DNA from: Streptomyces sp. MNU76
GTDB lineage: Bacteria > Actinomycetota > Actinomycetes > Streptomycetales > Streptomycetaceae
Assembly (NCBI RefSeq): GCF_020982545.1
Contig: NZ_JAJKLK010000019.1
Location: forward strand, 372,001 to 436,000
Reading direction: 5' to 3'
DNA: 64,000 bases
Every line of letters begins with the position of its first letter. Position 1 is the stretch's first letter. The notes beneath the pieces were generated by a model. The model was given only the letters and a program-made list of their open reading frames with translations, did not search any database and was not told the origin of the DNA. Position numbers and translations under genes: made by a program. Positions 58,171-64,000 of the stretch are shown one piece after another.

Positions 58171-60324
58171 TCAGCCGTCCGGCCCCGCGGCGCTGCCCAC
58201 CGGTTCCTTCGGCGGCGGTGGCGGTGTTCCGCCGTCCTCCCGGGCCAGCCGGTGCGGCCACCACACCTTCGGGCCGACATCCAGGAACAGGGCCGTGACC
58301 AGCACGGAGCGGACGATGAAGGTGTCCAGGAGCACGCCCAGGGCGACCGCGAAGCCGATCTCGGCGAAGGCGACCATCGGGAGCGTGCCGAGGGCGGCGA
58401 AGGTGCCGGCGAGGACCAGGCCGGCCGAGGTGATCACCGCACCGGTCGTCGCCAGGCCGGTCACCACGGCCTTGCGGGTGCCCTGGTGGGTGGCCTCCTC
58501 GCGGATGCGGGTGGTCAGGAAGATGTTGTAGTCGATGCCCAGGGCGACCAGGAACACGAAGACGAACAACGGGAAGTCGGTCGACTCGCCCGCGTAGTCG
58601 AAGAGGTGTCGGAACGCGAGCGCGCTGATGCCCAGCGCGGCGGCGAAGGACAGGATCACCGTCCCGATCAGCAGGAGCGGGGCGATCAGGGCGCGGAGCA
58701 GGGCACAGAGGATCAGCAGGACCACGACCAGCACCAGCGGGATGATCAGGATGTTGTCGTGGGTGGTCGCCTCGTCCATGTCCAGCAGGGCCGCCGTACC
58801 GCCGCCCACCTGGGCGTCGGCGTCCGGCACGGCGTGCACGGCGTCCCGGACCCGCTCCACGGTCTGCTTCGCCGCCTCGCTGTCGGCCGGGTCGGACATG
58901 GTCGCCTCGAAGAGGACCCGGCCGTCGTGGGCGGGTTTCGTGCCGGGCGGCAGGCCGAGCGAGTCCGGCACGACGCCTTCCGTGTCGGAGACGACCCGGC
59001 CCACCTCCCGGGCCTGCTCCTGGTTGCTGATGATCACGAGCGGATCGCCGCTGCCCGCGGGGAAGTAGCGCGCGGAGACCTCCTGGCCGACGATCGAGTC
59101 CGGTTTGCCGGTGAAGGCGTCCGCGTTGCTGATGCCTTCCGCGCGCAGTTGGATCAGGCCCAGTGAGCACAGCGCGAGGGCCGCCGCCGTCGCCACCCAG
59201 ACCGTGCGGGGGCGGCGGGAGAAACGGCGCCCCATCCGGGCCCACACACCGCTCTCGGTCGGGTCGGCCTGCCCGAGGTGCGGGATCACCGGCCAGAAGA
59301 TCCAGCGGCCGAAGATCACCAGCAGGGCCGGGAACAGCGTCATCATCGCCAGCAGCGCCACCGCGACGCCGATGGCCGCCACCGGGCCCAGACCGCTCGT
59401 GGAGTTCATCTCGGCGGCCAGTAGCACCAGCATGCTCAGGACGACCGTCGCGCCGGACGCCAGCACCGCCGGGCCCGCCCGGTGCAGGGCGAGGGCCATC
59501 GCCTCGTGGCGGTCCTCGTGACGGCGCAGCTCCTCGCGGTAGCGGGCCACGAGCAGGAGCGCGTAGTCGGTGCCCGCGCCGAAGACGAGGACGGTGAGGA
59601 TGCCCGCGCTCTGGCCGTTCACGGTCAATCCGGCGTGTTCCGCGAGCAGATAGATCAGGGCCTGGGCCGTGAACAGGGCCGCGATGACCGCGAGGAGCGG
59701 CACCAGGAGGAGGGTCGGACTGCGGTAGGTGAGCAGCAGCATCACGATGACCACGGCCATCGCCGAGAGCAGCAGGGTGGAGTCGATGCCCTCGAACGCC
59801 TCGGAGAAGTCGGCGGACGTGCCGCCCGGACCCGTGATGTGCACGGCGAGTCCGTCGCCGCCCTCACTCACGTCGTCCCGGATCGAGTCCACCGCCGGCC
59901 CGATCCGCTCCCAGCCCTTCTCGTCCATCGTGATCGGCACGTAGACCTGGGCGGCCCTCGGGTCGACCGCGCGGTCGTAGACGGGACCACGGGTCCGCTC
60001 ACCGATGATCTTGTGCGCGGTCAGCTGCTTGAGCTCCCGTACGTCCGCCTCGATCGTCGCCCGGTCCTCGGCGGTCAGACCGCTCTCCCGGGCGTAGACC
60101 ACGACCGCCGGGATCTGTTCCGGCCGGAAGTCCTCGGAGATCTCCAGGACCTGGGTCGACTCGGCCGAGCCCGGCAGCCAGGAGGCGGCGTCGTTGTCCT
60201 GGGCGTCGGTGAGCTTCGTGGCGAACGGCGCGACCACGAACAGCACCACCAGCCACAGTCCCAGCACGACCCACTTGGCCCGCCGCCCGCAGACGAGGTG
60301 CCCGATGCCGCGGTTCCCTGTCAT
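58171..60324 (-). CDS. MMPL-family (RND superfamily) membrane transporter
   Basis: 717 aa from ATG at 60324 (minus; GGAGG 6 nt upstream). Two halves, each with one helix, a large extracytoplasmic loop and a five-helix bundle, 12 helices in total. Proton-relay-type motifs are GAGTDYALLLVARYREE in the first half and ALGIDYNIFLTTRIREE in the second. MMPL proteins export lipids or other hydrophobic compounds; the substrate here cannot be read from sequence. It stands alone on the minus strand, with a copy of the GCGCCC/GGGGCGC repeat (60341-60364) upstream. Confidence 0.92.
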   Translation of the reverse strand: MTGNRGIGHLVCGRRAKWVVLGLWLVVLFVVAPFATKLTDAQDNDAASWLPGSAESTQVLEISEDFRPEQIPAVVVYARESGLTAEDRATIEADVRELKQLTAHKIIGERTRGPVYDRAVDPRAAQVYVPITMDEKGWERIGPAVDSIRDDVSEGGDGLAVHITGPGGTSADFSEAFEGIDSTLLLSAMAVVIVMLLLTYRSPTLLLVPLLAVIAALFTAQALIYLLAEHAGLTVNGQSAGILTVLVFGAGTDYALLLVARYREELRRHEDRHEAMALALHRAGPAVLASGATVVLSMLVLLAAEMNSTSGLGPVAAIGVAVALLAMMTLFPALLVIFGRWIFWPVIPHLGQADPTESGVWARMGRRFSRRPRTVWVATAAALALCSLGLIQLRAEGISNADAFTGKPDSIVGQEVSARYFPAGSGDPLVIISNQEQAREVGRVVSDTEGVVPDSLGLPPGTKPAHDGRVLFEATMSDPADSEAAKQTVERVRDAVHAVPDADAQVGGGTAALLDMDEATTHDNILIIPLVLVVVLLILCALLRALIAPLLLIGTVILSFAAALGISALAFRHLFDYAGESTDFPLFVFVFLVALGIDYNIFLTTRIREEATHQGTRKAVVTGLATTGAVITSAGLVLAGTFAALGTLPMVAFAEIGFAVALGVLLDTFIVRSVLVTALFLDVGPKVWWPHRLAREDGGTPPPPPKEPVGSAAGPDG

Positions 60325-60485
60325 ACCGACCTCCACGACCGCGCCCTGTCAGGGGCGCGGGACGGTGACATCTGCGGCTCCGCCGCGTCGGCGCGAGCGA
60401 CCACGACGGGCCCGCGGCCGACGAACCACGGTCTACACCCCGGACCGATGCCCGCAACCCCTGGAGGGCATGGCAGTCTTGGCCC

Positions 60486-61172
60486 ATGGCCGCGCAGATC
60501 AACCCCAGCATCCTGTCCGCCGACTTCGCCCGTCTCGCCGACGAGGCGAAGGCGGTCGAGGGAGCCGACTGGCTCCATGTAGACGTGATGGACAACCATT
60601 TCGTCCCGAACCTCACGCTCGGTGTGCCGGTCGTAGAATCCCTGGCCCGTGCGACGGAGACGCCGCTGGACTGCCATCTGATGATCGAGGCCCCCGATCG
60701 GTGGGCGCCCCAGTACGTGGAAGCGGGTGCCGGTTCCGTCACCTTCCACGTGGAGGCGGCCGCCGCACCGGTGCGGCTCGCCCGCGAGATCCGGGCCAAG
60801 GGGGCCAGGGCCTCCATGGCGCTCAAGCCCGCGACGCCGATCGAGCCGTTCGAGGATCTGCTGCCCGAACTCGACATGGTGCTGATCATGACGGTCGAAC
60901 CGGGCTTCGGAGGCCAGGCTTTTCTCGACATCATGCTCCCGAAGATCCGCCGGACCCGCGAGTTGATCAGCAAGCACGGCCTCGACCTGTGGCTCCAGGT
61001 CGACGGCGGGGTCGCCGCGTCCACCATCGAGCGCTGCGCCGAGGCCGGCGCGGACGTCTTCGTCGCCGGTTCCGCGGTCTACGGGGCACAGGACCCGGCC
61101 GAGGCGGTCCGCGCGCTGCGGGCCCAGGCGGAGGCCGCGACGGCGACCGCGGGCTGGGCCTGCGGCCACTGA
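60486..61172 (+). CDS. rpe: Ribulose-phosphate 3-epimerase
   Basis: 228 aa from ATG 60486. TIM barrel with metal/substrate residues in SILSADFA, WLHVDVMDNHFVPNLT, DCHLMIE and the phosphate loop VDGGV. There is no strong Shine-Dalgarno before the ATG. The last codons and stop are tandemly duplicated just downstream. Confidence 0.95.
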   Translation: MAAQINPSILSADFARLADEAKAVEGADWLHVDVMDNHFVPNLTLGVPVVESLARATETPLDCHLMIEAPDRWAPQYVEAGAGSVTFHVEAAAAPVRLAREIRAKGARASMALKPATPIEPFEDLLPELDMVLIMTVEPGFGGQAFLDIMLPKIRRTRELISKHGLDLWLQVDGGVAASTIERCAEAGADVFVAGSAVYGAQDPAEAVRALRAQAEAATATAGWACGH

Positions 61173-61196
61173 ATGCCGGGCCTGCGGCCATTGAAT
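61156..61196 (+). repeat. 22-bp tandem duplication over the rpe stop codon
   Basis: 61156-61174 and 61178-61196 (GGGCCTGCGGCC-A-C/T-TGAAT) match at 18 of 19 positions with a 22-bp period. Both copies contain TGA. Confidence 0.8.
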
Positions 61197-61355
61197 TACG
61201 GAGGAACACCCGGGCGAACGCCGAGGCCGGCGGGGCACGTCGTGCGTCCAGAGGGCCAAGGAAACGTGAACGGCGTTCCTTCGGGCTGATCGAAAACGTC
61301 GGATCTGCAAGGATGAACGGCGTATCCATGTGTGAAGAGCAGTGAGGAGATGACC

Positions 61356-62375
61356 GTGTCGGGTATGTCGGCGGGCCGGTCAGCCATGCGGATGGGACCC
61401 GCTGAGCTGGTTCAGGCGGCGGCCATGGCACGCCGTTTCTACCTCGAGGGCAAGTCCAAGATCCAGATCGCCGAAGAGTTCGGTGTGAGCCGCTTCAAGG
61501 TGGCCCGGGTCCTGGAGACCGCCCTCGAGCGGGATCTCGTACGGATCGAGATCCGTGTCCCGGCGGAGCTGGACGCGGAGCGTTCCGACGCGCTGCGGGC
61601 CCGGTACGGCCTGCGGCACGCCGTGGTCGTCGAGTCCCCGGCCGACGCCGAGGAGTCCCCCGACCCGGAGAACCTCGGCGAGGTCGCCGCGGACCTGCTC
61701 GGTGAACTGGTCAACGAGGGCGATGTCCTCGGCCTCGCCTGGGGCCGCTCCACCATCCACATGGCGGCCGCCCTGGACCGGCTGCCGCCCTGCACCGTGG
61801 TGCAGCTGACGGGTGTGTACGACGCCGGGACCGCCGAGCGCGGCTCGGTCGAGGCGGTGCGGCGGGCCGCCCAGGTGTCCGGTGGCGACGCCCACCCCAT
61901 CTACGCGCCGATGCTGCTGCCGGACGCGGCCACCGCGGCCGCGCTGCGCCACCAGACCGGGATCGCGCGGGCCTTCGAGTACTTCGACAAGGTCACGGTC
62001 GCCTGTGTCTCCATCGGCTCCTGGGAGGCGGGCATCTCCACCGTGCACGACATGCTCAGCGACGAGGAGCGGGGGCACTACGCCTCCCTCGGGGTCGCCG
62101 CCGAGATGTCGGCGCACCTCTTCGACGCCGACGGCCGCCGGGTCGGGCGCGACCTCGGCGAGCGGTGCATCACGGTCAAGGCCGACCAGCTCCGCCGCAT
62201 CCCCGAGGTCGTCGCGATCGCGGGCGGGCAGCGCAAGGCGGCCGCGATCGACGCCGTCCTGCGTTCGGGGCTGGTGACCAGCCTCGTCACGGACACCTCG
62301 GCCGCGGACTCTCTGCTGACGGCCGGCCAGACACCGCGTCCGGCGCTCAATCGGGCGGACCCGGACGGGGTGTAG
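61356..62375 (+). CDS. SorC/DeoR-family sugar-responsive transcriptional regulator
   Basis: 339 aa from GTG 61356, chosen because GAGGAG (61344-61349) is 6 nt upstream; an ATG at 61350 is too close to it and a GTG at 61332 has none. The N-terminal HTH is MARRFYLEGKSKIQIAEEFGVSRFKVARVLETAL (about 23-56). The C-terminal sugar-phosphate-binding domain shows GLAWGRSTIHMAAAL and VAIAGGQRKAAAIDAVLRSGLVTSLVTD. A near-palindrome GAACGGCGTTC at 61268-61278 upstream may be its own operator. Next to rpe, a pentose or sugar-phosphate effector is plausible. Confidence 0.9.
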   Translation: MSGMSAGRSAMRMGPAELVQAAAMARRFYLEGKSKIQIAEEFGVSRFKVARVLETALERDLVRIEIRVPAELDAERSDALRARYGLRHAVVVESPADAEESPDPENLGEVAADLLGELVNEGDVLGLAWGRSTIHMAAALDRLPPCTVVQLTGVYDAGTAERGSVEAVRRAAQVSGGDAHPIYAPMLLPDAATAAALRHQTGIARAFEYFDKVTVACVSIGSWEAGISTVHDMLSDEERGHYASLGVAAEMSAHLFDADGRRVGRDLGERCITVKADQLRRIPEVVAIAGGQRKAAAIDAVLRSGLVTSLVTDTSAADSLLTAGQTPRPALNRADPDGV

Positions 62376-62434
62376 GCCCGCGGGGCCGGGGAGGGGTGAG
62401 CGGGGGCCGGGGATCGTCGCGGCTCCGCCGTGGC

Positions 62435-62484
62435 TGGTCGCGCGCTTCCCTGGTCGCGCGGTTCCCCGCGCCCCTGACGGGGCG
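62435..62484. repeat. Copy of dispersed intergenic repeat after the SorC regulator
   Basis: TCGCGCGGTTCCCC followed by GCGCCCCTGACGGGG, with the first part duplicated (TGGTCGCGCG twice, 62435-62444 and 62451-62460). Confidence 0.65.
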
Positions 62485-62673
62485 GGCGGGCGTTCGGTGG
62501 GTACGGGATGAGTGGAGACTGCGCTCTCGGAGGATCCTCCTAGGCCGCCCGAGGCCCCTCTGGAGGATCCGTCGGGGCCGCTCATACCCGCCGACATGGG
62601 ACAATGAGGTACGTGCTCTTCCCCCTGGCGGTCCTGTCAGGGGGTCACCTCTGAACCACTGGGATGTGCGGCA
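62485..62673 (+). promoter_or_regulatory. guaB1 upstream region with hairpins
   Basis: Contains the 12-bp palindrome GGAGGATCCTCC (62529-62540), whose first half recurs at 62562-62570, and the hairpin CCCCCTG/CAGGGGG (62621-62627 with 62638-62644), 30 nt before the start. GACAAT at 62600-62605 is a possible -10. No known riboswitch is recognised. Confidence 0.4.
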
Positions 62674-64000
62674 CGTGCGTTTCCTCAATGACATCCAGCC
62701 CGCGTACGACCTGACGTACGACGACGTCTTCATGGTCCCGAGCCGTAGCGCCGTCGGATCGCGGCAGGGCGTGGACCTGGCCTCCCCGGACGGCACGGGC
62801 ACCACCATCCCGCTCGTCGTCGCCAACATGACCGCCATCGCCGGCCGCCGGATGGCCGAGACGGTCGCCCGCCGCGGTGGCCTGGTGGTCATCCCGCAGG
62901 ACATCCCGATCGAGGTCGTCACCGACGTCATCTCCTGGGTGAAGAGCCGCCACCTCGTCCTCGACACCCCGATCGTGCTCAACCCCCACCAGACGGTCGC
63001 CGACGCGCTGGCCCTGCTGCCGAAGCGCGCGCACAACGCGGGCGTCGTCGTCGACGAGGGGCTCCGGCCCGTCGGCGTCGTCACCGACACGGATCTCACC
63101 GGTGTCGACCGCTTCACCCAGCTCGAAGTCGTCATGTCCCGGGACCTGTTGCTCCTCGACGCCGACATCGACCCCCGTGAGGCCTTCAACCGGCTCGACG
63201 CGGCCAACCGCCGGTACGCACCCGCCGTCGACCGGGACGGCCGTCTCGCGGGCATCCTCACCCGCAAGGGCGCCCTCCGCGCCACGCTGTACAGCCCCGC
63301 CGTCGACGCGAACGGCAAGCTGCGGATCGCCGCCGCCGTCGGCGTCAACGGCGACTTCGTGGGCAAGGCCAAGCAGTTGCTCGACGCGGGCGTCGACACG
63401 CTCGTCATCGACACCGCGCACGGCCACCAGGAGTCGATGATCAACGCGATCAAGCTGGTGCGCGATCTCGACCCCCGGGTGCCGATCGTGGCGGGCAACA
63501 TCGTCGCCGCCGAGGGGGTGCGGGACCTGATCGAGGCCGGCGCGGACATCATCAAGGTCGGTGTCGGGCCCGGCGCGATGTGCACGACCCGCATGATGAC
63601 CGGGGTCGGGCGGCCGCAGTTCTCCGCCGTCCTGGAGTGCGCGGCCGAGGCGAAGAAGTACGGCAAGCACGTCTGGGCCGACGGCGGCGTGCGCCACCCC
63701 CGCGATGTCGCCATGGCGCTGGCCGCGGGCGCGTCCAACGTGATGATCGGGTCGTGGTTCGCGGGGACGTACGAGTCACCCGGCGACCTCCAGCAGGACG
63801 CCGGCGGGCGGCTGTACAAGGAGTCGTACGGGATGGCGTCCGCGCGGGCCGTCCGTAACCGGACGAGCGAGGAGTCGGCCTACGACCGGGCGCGCAAGGC
63901 GCTGTTCGAGGAGGGCATCTCGACGTCGCGCATGTTCCTGGACCCGGCGCGGCCGGGGGTCGAGGACCTGATCGACTCGGTGATCGCGGGGGTGCGGTCC
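62674..64000 (+). CDS. guaB1: GuaB1-type IMP dehydrogenase/GMP reductase family protein (3' end cut by window)
   Basis: 442 codons visible from GTG 62674, with no stop before the window end; another GTG at 62665 is in frame. (beta/alpha)8 barrel starting MRFLNDIQPAYDLTYDDVFMVPSRS, interrupted by a CBS-domain pair (about 93-205). Catalytic Cys303 in GVGPGAMCTTRMMTGVG. The actinobacterial GuaB1 group is distinct from the true IMP dehydrogenase GuaB2, and a mycobacterial member acts as a GMP reductase; I infer the same here. The last ~35 residues should lie beyond the window. Confidence 0.9.

Overview
This 64-kb window is a GC-rich actinobacterial chromosome segment, almost certainly from a Streptomyces. 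Evidence: very high GC at third codon positions, many GTG/TTG starts, BldD with its cyclic-di-GMP motif, the actinobacterial IHF, a cysteine-poor S4, and a gene order that matches (from memory) the S. coelicolor region running from pimA to guaB1. Most of it is core housekeeping DNA. The exception is one inserted mobile element at about 25.95-27.77 kb.

Layout. 0-3.6 kb: end-truncated pimA, a small membrane protein, a large intergenic palindrome, pdxS-pdxT (vitamin B6). 3.7-6.9 kb: yebC and ruvC-ruvA-ruvB (Holliday-junction processing); ruvB is frameshifted near its 3' end. 7.0-13.9 kb: yajC-secD-secF (protein export), apt and rel (stringent response). 14.0-16.2 kb, minus strand: a DUF349 protein and a membrane-anchored cyclophilin. 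16.4-25.8 kb: metallo-hydrolase, hisS, VKOR-family protein, rarA, rpsD, two small envelope-type proteins, alaS, ruvX. 25.95-27.77 kb: an IscB nuclease with a structured omega (HEARO) RNA, inserted exactly at the start codon of mltG. 27.8-33.5 kb: mltG-aroE and aroC-aroK-aroB (shikimate pathway). 33.7-37.0 kb: a P-loop protein, an M24-fold protein with altered metal ligands, efp, nusB. 37.2-47.9 kb: bldD (minus) divergent from the complete pyrimidine operon pyrR-pyrB-pyrC-(membrane protein)-carA-carB-pyrD-pyrF. 48.1-54.6 kb: sihf, gmk, rpoZ, coaBC, metK, priA. 54.7-64 kb: a small DNA-binding-type gene (minus), fmt, rsmB, an MMPL transporter (minus), rpe, a SorC-family regulator and a guaB1 gene cut by the window end.

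How the parts work together. The pyr operon carries a PyrR-type RNA stem-loop directly before the pyrR Shine-Dalgarno, suggesting translational feedback. bldD has a BldD-box palindrome over its own promoter region, suggesting autorepression. Many neighbouring genes overlap by 4 bp (ruvC/ruvA, secF/apt, mltG/aroE, aroC/aroK/aroB, pyrC/next, pyrD/pyrF), so translational coupling is common.

The most interesting feature is the IscB element. All RuvC and HNH catalytic residues are present, no transposase gene accompanies it, and a chain of helices lies between its left end and the iscB ATG. ATGA is found at both junctions. Removing the element rebuilds a normal mltG leader (Shine-Dalgarno plus ATG), so the predicted guide is the mltG leader and the predicted target-adjacent motif contains the mltG start codon.

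A quality caution: ruvB, priA, the P-loop gene and the small minus-strand gene at 54.7 kb all show frameshifts best explained by missing G or C bases in short G/C runs. They may be sequencing errors rather than real lesions.
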